Notes: a model not told the origin generated them from the letters alone. A stretch of DNA of 34,663 nucleotides from Deltaproteobacteria bacterium (GCA_026388695.1 JAPLJH010000085.1:1-34663), one strand, 5' to 3'; counted from the stretch's first letter, positions 16,131 through 24,367 are shown. Numbers and translations are program-made.

Positions 16131-16655
16131 ATGATCGAAAAGGAAGAGGTTGTTTCCAAGGGAGATATAGCCACAAGGGTCAAAGAGCTTGGCCAGGCCA
16201 TTACCCGGGATTATTCCGGGCGCCAGTTGGTTGTGATCGGCATTTTAAATGGGGCCTTCATCTTTCTCGCCGATCTGGTCCGGGAAATCGAGCTGCCCAT
16301 TGAGATAGACTTTATCCGGGTGTCGAGTTACGGCTCCTCCACCTGCTCTTCCGGCGCCATCCAGTGCTCTAAGGATACCGAGATCGCGCTGGCGGGGAAG
16401 GATATCCTGCTGGTGGAGGATATTGTTGATACTGGGAGAACCCTTGCCTGCCTCAAGGAAATCTTCGCGGCCAGAAAGGCTAATTCCGTGCGGATTTGTG
16501 CTCTGATCGATAAGAAGGAGCGACGCGAGGTTGAGGTGGCAGTGGATTATGCCGGGTTTGTGGTGGCAGAGGGTTTTCTGGTTGGCTATGGCCTTGACCA
16601 TGCGGAACAGCACCGCCAGTACCCGGCAATCTATAAGATTATCAGCGGCGTGTGA
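16131..16655 (+). CDS. hpt: Hypoxanthine phosphoribosyltransferase
   Basis: A 174-residue purine-salvage enzyme that joins hypoxanthine or guanine to PRPP. The PRPP-binding motif is LLVEDIVDTGRTL, with the upstream VVIGILNGAFIFLADLVREI block, the flexible loop RVSSYGSST, and FVVAEGFLVGYGLDHAEQHR close to the end (the usual VGYGLDY motif, here with His after Asp). I chose ATG 16131, which has GAGGAAGAG just upstream and yields the normal family length; the longer frame from 16035 would overlap the rubredoxin promoter. bioA follows after 6 bases, indicating one transcript. Confidence 0.93.
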   Translation: MIEKEEVVSKGDIATRVKELGQAITRDYSGRQLVVIGILNGAFIFLADLVREIELPIEIDFIRVSSYGSSTCSSGAIQCSKDTEIALAGKDILLVEDIVDTGRTLACLKEIFAARKANSVRICALIDKKERREVEVAVDYAGFVVAEGFLVGYGLDHAEQHRQYPAIYKIISGV

Positions 16656-16661
16656 GGCCCC

Positions 16662-18014
16662 GTGTCAACCTTGCAAGAGAAAGACAAGCGGTTCCTCTGG
16701 CATCCGTATACTCAGATGCAGGATTATGCCCAGCGCGATCTACTCCTGATCGACAGGGCGGAAGGCATTTGTCTCTTCGACCAGCAGGGGAAGCGCTATT
16801 TTGACACCATTTCTTCCTGGTGGTGCATTGTCCATGGGCACAGCCATCCAACCATAACCGAAAAAATCCGTTTGCAGTTGGCGCGGCTTGATCAGGTGCT
16901 GCTGGCCGGTACCAGCCATGAGGGGGCGATCCTCTTGGCGGAACAACTGGTCCGTTTAACGCCCCCCGAACTTTCTCGGGTGTTTTATTCCGATAATGGC
17001 TCCACGGCCTGCGAGATCGCGATCAAGATGTCGCTCCAGTACTGGCGGCAGATCGGGCAGCCAAATCGTTGCCAGCTGGTGGGAATAGAGCGCGGCTATC
17101 ATGGCGACACCATTGGCACCATGAGCCTGGGCGGGGTGCCGGAATTCCATGGTCCCTTTGCGCCGCTGCTTTTTCACTCCCATCGACTGCCATCCCCCTA
17201 CTGTTATCGATGCCCGGTCGGCCAGGGACATGAGACCTGTGACTGCCAGTGTTTGCAGCCGCTGGCAGAACTCCTGATTGAGCAAGGTGCGCAGATTGCC
17301 GCCCTGATCATCGAGCCGCTTATTCAGGCCGCCGGGGGGATGATCGTTTATCCCGCAAAGTATCTGCAAAAGCTGGCTGGCTTAACCAGGGAGTACGGGG
17401 TGCATTTGATTTTTGACGAGGTGGCCACCGGATTTGGCCGCACCGGAACCATGTTTGCTCTGGAGCAGACCGGGGTTGTCCCTGATTTTCTCTGTTTGTC
17501 AAAAGGATTGACTGCTGGTATGTTGCCAATGGCTGCGACGCTGACCAGCGAGGAGATTTTCCAGGCCTTTTATGGAGACTATGCTGCGGGAAAAACCTTT
17601 TTTCACGGCCATACCTTCAGTGGCAATCCCCTCGCCGCCGCCGCTGCTCTTGGCTCGTTGCAGGTTTTTGCTGAAGAGCAGACCATGGCCGGGCTGCCGG
17701 GCAAGATCAGCCATCTCCAGACGCGGATGCGCCGCTTTGCTGACCTGCCCTGGGTCGGGGACCTTCGGCAGATCGGTTTGATCTGCGCCATGGAGTTGGT
17801 GAAGGATAGGGAGACCAAGGCTGCCTACGGGTTGCACGAACGGGTCGGCTGGCCGATCTATCTGGCTGGGCTTGAGCAGGGTCTTTTGTTGCGGCCCATC
17901 GGCAATGTTATCTATCTGTGGCTGCCGCTTTCCGTGACCCTGGCCGAGATAGACGAGATCACGGAACGGGCCTGGCAAGTGCTTTCCGATCCGCAAAATA
18001 TTGCGGGCTGGTAG
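16662..18014 (+). CDS. bioA: Adenosylmethionine-8-amino-7-oxononanoate aminotransferase
   Basis: A 450-residue class III PLP aminotransferase making diaminopelargonate (7,8-diaminononanoate) in biotin synthesis with SAM as amino donor. FLWHPYTQMQDY near the start is the BioA-specific substrate block; SSWWCIVHGHSHP, YSDNGSTACEIAIKM and RGYHGDTIGTMSLGG follow. The PLP lysine is K281 in LSKGLTAGML. A Cys-rich stretch (SPYCYRCPVGQGHETCDCQC, about 178-197) resembles that of Bacillus-type BioA enzymes rather than the E. coli form. The start is GTG 16662, 6 bases after hpt. No other biotin genes are in the window. Confidence 0.95.
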   Translation: MSTLQEKDKRFLWHPYTQMQDYAQRDLLLIDRAEGICLFDQQGKRYFDTISSWWCIVHGHSHPTITEKIRLQLARLDQVLLAGTSHEGAILLAEQLVRLTPPELSRVFYSDNGSTACEIAIKMSLQYWRQIGQPNRCQLVGIERGYHGDTIGTMSLGGVPEFHGPFAPLLFHSHRLPSPYCYRCPVGQGHETCDCQCLQPLAELLIEQGAQIAALIIEPLIQAAGGMIVYPAKYLQKLAGLTREYGVHLIFDEVATGFGRTGTMFALEQTGVVPDFLCLSKGLTAGMLPMAATLTSEEIFQAFYGDYAAGKTFFHGHTFSGNPLAAAAALGSLQVFAEEQTMAGLPGKISHLQTRMRRFADLPWVGDLRQIGLICAMELVKDRETKAAYGLHERVGWPIYLAGLEQGLLLRPIGNVIYLWLPLSVTLAEIDEITERAWQVLSDPQNIAGW

Positions 18015-18043
18015 CCTGGCCTGTTTGAAAGAATGGTGCTTGT

Positions 18044-18120
18044 GCGCCTGTAGCTCAGCTGGATAGAGCATCGGCCTTCGAAGCCGGGAGTCGGGGGTTC
18101 GAATCCCTCCGGGCGCACCA
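18044..18120 (+). tRNA. tRNA-Arg (anticodon TCG)
   Basis: A full cloverleaf: the acceptor stem pairs GCGCCTG with CGGGCGC, the D arm is GCTC/GAGC, and the anticodon stem TCGGC/GCCGG carries loop CTTCGAA with anticodon TCG. The T arm is GGGGG-TTCGAAT-CCCTC, and CCA is encoded at 18118-18120. It follows bioA by 29 bases and is closed by a strong terminator. No integrase or repeated 3' end marks it as an attachment site. Confidence 0.97.
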
Positions 18121-18133
18121 TTAAAAACCTGAT

Positions 18134-18173
18134 AACCCCGACAAGTATCTTGCTTGTCGGGGTTTCTTTTTTT
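18134..18173 (+). terminator. Intrinsic terminator after tRNA-Arg
   Basis: AACCCCGACAAG (18134-18145) pairs perfectly with CTTGTCGGGGTT (18153-18164) around a 7-base loop and is followed by TTCTTTTTTT. It ends the hpt-bioA-tRNA transcript before the convergent dus gene. Confidence 0.92.
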
Positions 18174-18243
18174 GTCCGTTTGCGCAAACTGCCCTTTTCC
18201 TGATGTCTCCCTGCAATCTCATTTCCGTAGTTGTTCCAGTAGA

Positions 18244-19197
18244 TCACTTCTGAGGCACTCGTTCGGCAAGGGTGTGGATGAAAGTTCTCAGCTCAGTATA
18301 GGAGGTGGTGGCGTCGATCTGTTTGCGGATGGCGGGGCCAGTGGTGGTGCCGCGAAAGTATTTCCAGGCATGGTTTCTGATCTTGGAGAGACTGGGTTCC
18401 GGGGTAAGGTGAGTCTCGGCGAGTTCAAGGTGGCGCAGCAGGGCTTTGATTCTGTAAGCCATGGAGGGGTGCTGGTTCACGGTTTCGGAAAAGATCCAGG
18501 GCGCACCCAGCGCGGCCCGGCCAACCATCACTCCGGCGCAGCCGATTTTTTTAAGCAGGGCCACGCCCTGTTCGTGGGAGGTGATGTCGCCGTTTGCAAT
18601 AACCGGGATGGAAACGCTTTTCATGATTTGTTGTATGACCCCGTGGTCAATAGGGCCGGTGAACCCATCGCTCCAGGTGCGGGCATGGATGGCAATGGCT
18701 TGCGCGCCTGCACCTTCCGCTATTTTGGCAATCTCCGGGGCGGTGATGGTGTGCTGGTTCCAGCCCGAACGGATCTTGACCGTCACCGGCTTTGTTGAAT
18801 TTTTGCAGACGGCCGCGATAATTTTTTCAGCGAGGCGCGGGTTTTTCATCAATGCCGCTCCGGCGCCTTGCTGGATGATTTTTTCCATGGGGCAGCCCAT
18901 GTTGATATCGATACCGGCAATGGGATGTTCGCTAAGGATTGCCGCGGCTTCTCCCATGGTGCCCGGATCACTGCCGTAAAGCTGCATGATCACCGGCTGT
19001 TCCGTGGTGTTGGTCGGGAGCAATTCCAGGCATTCTTGCTGTTGCACCACTAGGCCCTGGCAGTCGATCATTTCGGAATAGCAGAGTCCTGCGCCATACT
19101 CTCGACAGAGCAGGCGGAAGGGCAGGTCGGTGCAACCGGCCATGGGCGCCAGAATAAAGGGGGATTTTATGAGGATTGGTCCAAGGGAAGAAGTCAT
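18244..19197 (-). CDS. dusB: tRNA-dihydrouridine synthase, DusB-like
   Basis: A 317-residue FMN enzyme that reduces uridines in the tRNA D loop. It begins with the flavin-barrel block ILAPMAGCTDLPFRLLCREY. The active-site Cys is in DINMGCPMEKI; VTVKIRSGW, IAIHARTW (substrate/flavin His), VIANGDI and GVMVGRAALGAPWIF follow, with a C-terminal helical tRNA-binding domain. The family match is firm, the B subtype is likely. I chose ATG 19197 because conserved sequence starts about 13 residues later; there is no good ribosome site, and the frame that continues upstream runs through a terminator. The start overlaps (ATGA) the end of an unrelated open frame whose coding status is doubtful. Confidence 0.92.
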   Translation of the reverse strand: MTSSLGPILIKSPFILAPMAGCTDLPFRLLCREYGAGLCYSEMIDCQGLVVQQQECLELLPTNTTEQPVIMQLYGSDPGTMGEAAAILSEHPIAGIDINMGCPMEKIIQQGAGAALMKNPRLAEKIIAAVCKNSTKPVTVKIRSGWNQHTITAPEIAKIAEGAGAQAIAIHARTWSDGFTGPIDHGVIQQIMKSVSIPVIANGDITSHEQGVALLKKIGCAGVMVGRAALGAPWIFSETVNQHPSMAYRIKALLRHLELAETHLTPEPSLSKIRNHAWKYFRGTTTGPAIRKQIDATTSYTELRTFIHTLAERVPQK

Positions 19198-20176
19198 CGC
19201 AGGTTCATTGTGTCCGGTGGTCTTGTGAAATGAAGCAACAAAAGATGGAGGGGCTGCATGAGCGGCATACCTCCGTCCTGCGAGAGACTGGGAGCTGTGT
19301 GGCAGACCGCCGAAAATGAGGCGGGGGTGTAAAAACCGAACCCCCTTGCCGGGTTCGAGAGGGTTGGCTGCGGGGTCTTTATGGTGGGCAAGGCGCCGAC
19401 GGCCACAGGGCTTGCAATATATCGGGCTTTGGCACGGAGTGCAAACAGCAAAAAGACTGTGCAGGGGAAAAGCATTTGGTCGGAGAGGGGGCGTGAACTG
19501 GAACTGGTCTGGCTTGTTCTGTTTGCGCAAAAAAAGAAGACCGACTTTGCGGGAAGTCGGTCTTCTTTTAAGGAGAAAGGAGATAAGAGTTGTTTTACTG
19601 TCTTCGTTGTAAAGCAACAAGCGTGCCAGTGTTTATATTTTTGATTTATTGCGAATTTTTCTTGTGTTCATGGGGGGTTATGAGTGGTGGAACGAAAAAT
19701 GGAAAGGTCGTAAAAGTACAAAATTTTAAACCAACATGGATGGTTGGCGAGTCGATTGTGGTTTTTGTTTTGTTGTTTCGGGAGGTTGTATGGGTGCAAC
19801 TTTTTTTGTACCAGAAGGGGAGGGGTGTTTTTTTAGAAAAGGATTGAAAATGCGCTTGAGGGCCGTGAAGTGGAAGGGCGATTCTGCGAGTGGTACAAAA
19901 AATTATACCATCCCGACCCTCAGCATCGGCACAGGTAGTGGAACTTCTCCTCCGGTTGTCCAGTCACTGAGCGGGATTGAGGCCCTAATCCTTTTGTGGC
20001 GCTTTGAAAAAGAGAGCGCTTTGGATCGATTTTTTTGTTGGCATCCTTGCCGTACTCCTTTTTGGCAACCAACTGGGAATATGAGAAAAATATGTGGTAA
20101 AAAAAACAAGAGTATACAATATAATGAAAAATCGTTGGATATGGAGTCGATGCAGTATGCATACAAGGGAGGGGCT
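19198..20176. other. Long intergenic region between dus and the chemoreceptor gene
   Basis: This 979-base divergent spacer has no convincing protein gene. The dus-proximal part contains a hairpin CGAACCC/GGGTTCG (19337-19343 with 19351-19357) and, on the minus strand, a weak promoter with TATATT (19416-19421) 17 bases from TTGCAC (19439-19444). A perfect 16-bp terminator hairpin lies at 19532-19569. Right of it the DNA is AT-rich, with a minus-strand extended minus-10 element TGGTATAAT (19902-19910) and a plus-strand TATAAT (20120-20125) about 50 bases before the chemoreceptor start but with no clear minus-35. A short TTG-initiated frame at 19590-19847 has a fair ribosome site, but its composition is unlike a real protein. 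Confidence 0.6.
19532..19569. terminator. Bidirectional intrinsic terminator hairpin
   Basis: AAAAGAAGACCGACTT (19532-19547) and AAGTCGGTCTTCTTTT (19554-19569) form a perfect 16-bp stem around TGCGGG. The minus-strand product ends in TTCTTTTTTT, the plus-strand product in TTCTTTTA, so it could stop transcription from either side, most strongly leftward. No annotated gene ends here: dus starts to its left and the chemoreceptor starts to its right. Confidence 0.85.
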
Positions 20177-21670
20177 ATGAAAGATTGGTTTGATGGTTTG
20201 AGTCTGCGGGTAAAGCTTTTCCTTATCGTTGGTTTTGTCGCCTTGTCCATGGTTTCAAGCGTCGCCATCGGCCAGTTCATCATCCAGCGGGTGCAGATCG
20301 GGGGCAAGATGTACAACGGCATCGAACTCAAGGTCGACTACATCGACAAGTTCGCCCGGGTTCGCCTCAACCTCAACCTCCTTAACAGCATCCTCAAGGG
20401 CCAGATCATGGATTATGAGCCAGAATCCATGAGCGGCCTGAAAACCACCAGCAAGAAGTTTGACGAAGCCATTGCCGAAATGCGGGAAAGCCTCAACAAC
20501 CCCGGAGGTAAAAAACTGTATTGCGGCTCATGCCATGCCGTGGATCAGGCTCAGGCGGTGGTGGCTTCCTATGACGAGCTGGCCGCTTCTTGGCCGAAGA
20601 TGGATGAGATCATCAATAAAAAGATTCTGCCCTCCTTGGCAAAAGGGGATAAGGCCACGGCACTGGAGGCCTTTGACGGGGAATTTTTTGAGAAGTATTA
20701 CAGCCTGATGGGAAGCACTAAGGCTGCGGTTGACGAGTTGCGCACGGGGCAAGAGATGACCAAGGAAAAGGCCATGCGCGAGGTGAAAAATTTCGGCCTG
20801 TTTTTTATCATTGGCGGAATTATTTCTCTCGTTGCGGTTGGTCTGTTTGCCTTTTTTGTCGTGCAGATGTTGGTTCGCTCCATCAACACCATTGTCAGTG
20901 AGCTGGACGAGAGCGCCGACCGCATTTCCGAAGAGGCCCAGGCCACGGCGAGCACCTCCCAGATGGTGGCGGAAATGGCTTCGGAGATGGCGGCCTCGTT
21001 GGAGGAGACCAGCGCCTCCCTTGAAGAGATCACCGCCATGGTTCAGCAGAATGACGCCAACTCCGGCGAGGCCAATTCCGGGATGAAGCAGAATGAGGCG
21101 ATTGGTTCCCGGGCCAATGCCAATGTGGCAGCCATGCAGGTTTCCATGCAGAATATCAAAAAGGATAGTGACGCCATCGCCACAATCATTCGGGAGATCG
21201 AGGCCATCGCCTTTCAGACCAATCTTCTCGCCTTGAATGCAGCGGTGGAAGCGGCCAGGGCCGGGGAACAGGGCGCGGGTTTTGCCGTGGTTGCCGATGA
21301 GGTGCGCAATTTGGCGCAACGTACTGCCCAGTCGGCTAGAACCTCCAGTGATCTGATCGAGCGGGCCATCGGCAATGTCAATGACGGCTTGAAAAAGGTG
21401 AATGAGGTAGTGGCGGAATCCACGGATGTGGTGAACGGCTCGCGGAAGGTGGCCATTTTGGTGGAAGAGATTTCCACGGCCTCTCACGAGCAGACCCAGG
21501 GGGTTATCCAGATCAACAAGGCAGTGACCGAGATGGACACCGGCACGCAACAGATGGCGGCCAATGCCGAGGAACTGGCCGCAGCCTCCGAGGCGGTGAC
21601 CTCCCAGACCATGATGCTCCGCGATAATATCGGGCATCTTACCCGGCTGGTTGAGGGAAGAAAGGATTGA
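20177..21670 (+). CDS. Methyl-accepting chemotaxis protein with a periplasmic heme c (CXXCH) motif
   Basis: A 497-residue chemoreceptor. TM1 is at about 14-36, a periplasmic sensor of about 170 residues follows, and TM2 is at about 207-231. The sensor contains CGSCH (116-120), a canonical covalent heme c attachment motif, in an otherwise helical region. After TM2 there is little sign of a complete HAMP domain; the sequence passes into the signalling coiled coil, whose conserved tip is at about 340-387 (EIEAIAFQTNLLALNAAVEA, then GFAVVADEVRNLAQRTAQSA). The C-terminus, LVEGRKD, lacks a CheR-tethering pentapeptide. The motif suggests redox, oxygen or NO sensing, as known for other heme c receptors of anaerobes (for example DcrA). 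ATG 20177 follows AAGGGAGGGG; the longer frame from 19736 has no family match. No che genes are nearby. Confidence 0.9.
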   Translation: MKDWFDGLSLRVKLFLIVGFVALSMVSSVAIGQFIIQRVQIGGKMYNGIELKVDYIDKFARVRLNLNLLNSILKGQIMDYEPESMSGLKTTSKKFDEAIAEMRESLNNPGGKKLYCGSCHAVDQAQAVVASYDELAASWPKMDEIINKKILPSLAKGDKATALEAFDGEFFEKYYSLMGSTKAAVDELRTGQEMTKEKAMREVKNFGLFFIIGGIISLVAVGLFAFFVVQMLVRSINTIVSELDESADRISEEAQATASTSQMVAEMASEMAASLEETSASLEEITAMVQQNDANSGEANSGMKQNEAIGSRANANVAAMQVSMQNIKKDSDAIATIIREIEAIAFQTNLLALNAAVEAARAGEQGAGFAVVADEVRNLAQRTAQSARTSSDLIERAIGNVNDGLKKVNEVVAESTDVVNGSRKVAILVEEISTASHEQTQGVIQINKAVTEMDTGTQQMAANAEELAAASEAVTSQTMMLRDNIGHLTRLVEGRKD

Positions 21671-21733
21671 AACAGTTATGATGGGGGTGGGCGCTTGCCT
21701 GGCCTGAAAAACCCCTGAGATTGTAAGGTTATG

Positions 21734-21766
21734 AAGAGGCCGCATCCCCCCAGGGTGCGGCCTCTT
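21734..21766 (+). terminator. Terminator-like hairpin after the chemoreceptor gene
   Basis: AAGAGGCCGCA (21734-21744) pairs perfectly with TGCGGCCTCTT (21756-21766), and two further CG pairs can form in the loop. The T-tract after it is short and mixed (CTGCT), so termination may be partial and glk could receive read-through. Confidence 0.7.
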
Positions 21767-21825
21767 CTGCTAGGGCAGAGTTGCTCTTGGCTCGAACGGA
21801 TTTTTCACCATGTTCGGAGAGGGAA

Positions 21826-22836
21826 ATGGGCTATTTTCTGGCAGGAGATTTGGGCGGGACAAAAGCCCTTCTGGCTCTGTATGCCACAACTGGGCAGGGA
21901 TATGCCCAGGTCCGGGAGCAGCGCTTTGCCTGTGGCGGCTATGACGATTTTTCCGGCATAATTACGGAGTTTTTGCGCGGCTCGGAGGAGCAGCCCCAAA
22001 TAGCCGCTTTTGGCGTGGCTGGGCCGATCGCAGACGGGAAGGTTCGGATGACCAACCTGGGCTGGCTGATTGACCAGGAGGTCTTGCGGCAACAGTTTCA
22101 GTTGGCCGAGGTCTTCTTGTTGAACGATTTGGTGGCTGTGGCCCAGGCGGTGTCAATCTTGGCACCGGAAGATCTTCTGATGGTCAATGCCGGAACGACG
22201 GTGCCCCAAGGGAGCATGGCGGTTCTTGCCCCAGGGACAGGGTTGGGAGAGGCCTATCTCTGCTGGAATGGCACGGACTATACGGCATTTCCTTCGGAAG
22301 GCGGGCATGCCGATTTTGCGCCAACCTCTGATATAGAGCAGGGGTTGCTTTCTTTCTTGCGGGCGGAACACGGCCATGTGAGCTATGAACTGGTCTGTTC
22401 TGGAAAAAAAGGAATCCCTAATATCTATCGCTACCTGACCCAAGGGGCAGGGATGAAGGTTCCTCCAGACTTACAAGCAGCGCTGGACGTAGCCACGGAT
22501 ATTACCCCGGTTCTTGTGGGTCAGGCCCTGGAAAAAGAGGGCGAAATCGCTCGTCTGACCCTGGAGATTTTTTTCTCTGTTCTCGCGGCTGAGGCCGGGA
22601 ACATGGCGCTTAAATTTCTTGCCACCGGAGGGCTTTATCTGGGCGGTGGCATACTGCCCCGCCTTCTTAGCGTATTTGACCCAAAGATATTTATGGAACG
22701 CTTCACCGGTAAAGGGCGTATGGCAGGGATACTTTCCTCCATCCCGGTCAAGATTATCACGACAGACAGGGCGGGTCTCAATGGCGCGGCCCTGACCGCC
22801 TTTCGGGCATTACAGAAAAACCAGGCACTCAGGTAG
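21826..22836 (+). CDS. glk: Glucokinase (proteobacterial Glk type)
   Basis: A 336-residue glucokinase, phosphorylating glucose with ATP. It opens with the phosphate-binding LAGDLGGTKALLALY; GVAGPI, TNLGW and LLNDLVAVA (with the catalytic Asp in NDL) follow, then APGTGLGEAYL, FPSEGGHADFAP (the glucose-binding Glu-Gly-His) and ATGGLYLGGGI. Length and these motifs fit the ROK-unlike E. coli Glk family. ATG 21826 is preceded by GGAGAGGG; earlier in-frame starts lack support. It is followed after 4 bases by a small gene on the same strand, suggesting cotranscription. There are no other glycolytic genes here. Confidence 0.92.
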   Translation: MGYFLAGDLGGTKALLALYATTGQGYAQVREQRFACGGYDDFSGIITEFLRGSEEQPQIAAFGVAGPIADGKVRMTNLGWLIDQEVLRQQFQLAEVFLLNDLVAVAQAVSILAPEDLLMVNAGTTVPQGSMAVLAPGTGLGEAYLCWNGTDYTAFPSEGGHADFAPTSDIEQGLLSFLRAEHGHVSYELVCSGKKGIPNIYRYLTQGAGMKVPPDLQAALDVATDITPVLVGQALEKEGEIARLTLEIFFSVLAAEAGNMALKFLATGGLYLGGGILPRLLSVFDPKIFMERFTGKGRMAGILSSIPVKIITTDRAGLNGAALTAFRALQKNQALR

Positions 22837-22840
22837 GCAC

Positions 22841-23041
22841 ATGTCTTTACGAGATTTGGCACGGGAACTCTATCGGGCGCAGCAACAGGTCGAGCGGCTG
22901 GAAAGGCTTTTGCTTTCAGCAACACCGGCGGAGGAGACGGTGATCCAGTGCGAGCTCCAGGATGCGCGGGCAGAACGTCTGCAACTTCAGAAAATGATCG
23001 ATGGCCGCAAGGATTCTTCCCCTCTGGGGAGAAAGTTCTGA
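22841..23041 (+). CDS. Small coiled-coil protein of unknown function, 66 aa
   Basis: A 66-residue, charged, almost entirely helical protein starting MSLRDLARELYRAQQQVERL, with EETVIQCELQDARAERLQLQKMIDGRK in its second half. The heptad-like spacing of Leu/Val suggests a two-helix coiled coil. There are no cysteines arranged for metal (one Cys only) and no membrane segment. It starts 4 bases after glk, so it is probably translated from the same message. The family is not recognised. Confidence 0.6.
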   Translation: MSLRDLARELYRAQQQVERLERLLLSATPAEETVIQCELQDARAERLQLQKMIDGRKDSSPLGRKF

Positions 23042-23113
23042 AAGCCCAGGTTTGGTTGTGCGGTTATTTCGGAATCCTGGAAAAAGCGAAGCAAAGAAAA
23101 AAAGAGGGATGCG

Positions 23114-23557
23114 ATGTGTATTGATGTGCGAAAAACCTGTGAGTGCGGAGCCAGAACCGTTCAGTTTCATCTCCGCGACAACCTTCTGCAATCAGAGGTT
23201 ATCCAGCGGGTATTTTGTCCCAATTGCCCAGGGGATGTGGGGTTTGATGGGTGTTCCATGCTCAACGACAACGGCTGGGTGATTGAGTATGACATGATCC
23301 TTGCCACCATGTTGCTCACGGCAAAATTGCAGGTGGACCCCGAGACGGTTTGCCCGGAATTCCTCTTTGATCAGGGGTACGCCTGTTGGCTGGAGATGTA
23401 TCCTGGCGAAAGGGAGGATATCCGGGAGGAGAAGGAAGGGATCATGGCCCTCCAGCGTGAGGATCAGCGGCACTATTTGCAGACAATCCAACGATGGAAT
23501 ATCGACCGCATCGCGCGTCTCAAGGCTGCGGGGTGGCGCAAGGCCCAGCAGGCCTGA
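23114..23557 (+). CDS. Protein of unknown function with paired cysteine motifs, 147 aa
   Basis: A 147-residue protein starting MCIDVRKTCECG. C9, C11, C35 and C38 (CEC and CPNC) are placed like a zinc-ribbon, which is inference from spacing only. The middle (DNGWVIEYDMILATMLLTAKL) is hydrophobic but not a clear membrane helix. The C-terminal third is a charged helix (EDIREEKEGIMALQREDQRH). GAGGG lies 7 bases before ATG 23114. It is 72 bases from the preceding small gene on the same strand and converges on the lipoprotein gene with a 15-base gap. I do not recognise the family; a regulatory or metal-linked role cannot be shown. Confidence 0.7.
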   Translation: MCIDVRKTCECGARTVQFHLRDNLLQSEVIQRVFCPNCPGDVGFDGCSMLNDNGWVIEYDMILATMLLTAKLQVDPETVCPEFLFDQGYACWLEMYPGEREDIREEKEGIMALQREDQRHYLQTIQRWNIDRIARLKAAGWRKAQQA

Positions 23558-23572
23558 AGCCCGGCAAGACGG

Positions 23573-24367
23573 TTATTGCGGCAACCATTTTTTGAGGAGC
23601 CCCTCGAGGGTGCCATCGTTTTTCCAGGCTCTCAGGGCGGAGTTCACCGCCTTGAGCAGGGCCGGATCGTCTAGGCGCACTGCCCAGGCAAGCTCTTCGC
23701 TGGTTAAGGCGGGCGGGAGCAGAACCAGGCCGTCCGCACCGTTTGCTGCGGTATAGGAGCCGAGCACCGGGCCATCGTGGATGAACAGATCGATGCGCTT
23801 GTCACGGAGCGCTTGCACCGCCGCAGCCGGAGACGAGAAGAAAAGCGGTTCGGCCGCATGGCAATAGCGTTGGACAAAGATATCCCCGGTGGTTCCCTTT
23901 TCCACGCCGATGGCCTTGTGGGTGGCAAGAATTTCCTGGGCCGAGGGATACTCCGCTTCCTTGGCCTTGGTGGTCAGGGCCATCTGGTTGATGGCGAGGT
24001 ATGGTTCGCTGAAGGCTACCTGGAACTTGCGCATCTCGGTGATGGACATGGCGGACATGATGATGTCAACCTTCTTGCGCTCCAGGGCGGGGATCTGCTC
24101 TTCCCATTTTAGCTCGACAAACTGGAGCTTGCTGTGGAGCCGTTCGGCAAGCAGGGCGGCGCATTCGGCTTCAAAGCCGCAAATCTGGCCAGTTCCTGCC
24201 GCTTTATCGATAAGGCAGGGATAATTCGGTGTGACCCCCACCCGCAGCACCCCGCCTTCCCAAGAGGGCCGGACGTTTCCGTTATTCAGGCTACAGGCGA
24301 CGAGGCTTAACAACAAGCAGCCGCACAGCACGGATAGGATTTGTTTTGTCATTGTTGTCGTAAACAT
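23573..24367 (-). CDS. Amino-acid-type ABC transporter substrate-binding lipoprotein
   Basis: A 264-residue periplasmic binding protein of the SBP_bac_3 family (polar amino acid type). The signal peptide ends in lipobox LVAC with the lipidated Cys at C25. The mature part begins GVLRVGVTPNYPC; GFEAECAALLAERL, DIIMSAMSITEMRKFQVAFSEPY, GVEKGTTGDIFVQ and DLFIHDGPV are the classic lobes, including ligand-contact residues. No permease or ATPase gene is beside it. AAGGAG lies before ATG 24367, and the start is only 18 bases after ackA, so it belongs to the pta-ackA transcript. It could serve a transporter encoded elsewhere or act as a sensor. Confidence 0.88.
   Translation of the reverse strand: MFTTTMTKQILSVLCGCLLLSLVACSLNNGNVRPSWEGGVLRVGVTPNYPCLIDKAAGTGQICGFEAECAALLAERLHSKLQFVELKWEEQIPALERKKVDIIMSAMSITEMRKFQVAFSEPYLAINQMALTTKAKEAEYPSAQEILATHKAIGVEKGTTGDIFVQRYCHAAEPLFFSSPAAAVQALRDKRIDLFIHDGPVLGSYTAANGADGLVLLPPALTSEELAWAVRLDDPALLKAVNSALRAWKNDGTLEGLLKKWLPQ

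Noticed and set aside
18044-18173. tRNA-Arg as an attachment site for an integrated element
   Set aside because: No integrase gene, no duplicated tRNA 3' end and no change in gene content on either side.
19198-19620. Upstream extension of the dus frame on the minus strand, and a second minus frame ending in ATGA overlap with the dus start
   Set aside because: The extension runs through a perfect terminator hairpin and neither frame encodes recognisable or protein-like sequence.
19590-19847. 85-codon TTG-initiated frame with a fair ribosome site
   Set aside because: The codon and residue make-up is erratic (Phe, Val and Trp runs, an isolated CxxC) and no family fits; a TTG start in a spacer is weak support.
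19736-20176. In-frame N-terminal extension of the chemoreceptor by about 147 residues
   Set aside because: It has no family-like sequence, lies in an AT-rich spacer with promoter-like elements, and ATG 20177 has a strong ribosome site and gives a normal TM1.
20528-21745. Long open frame antisense to the chemoreceptor gene
   Set aside because: It is a shadow of a gene with strong codon bias, without ribosome site or domain.
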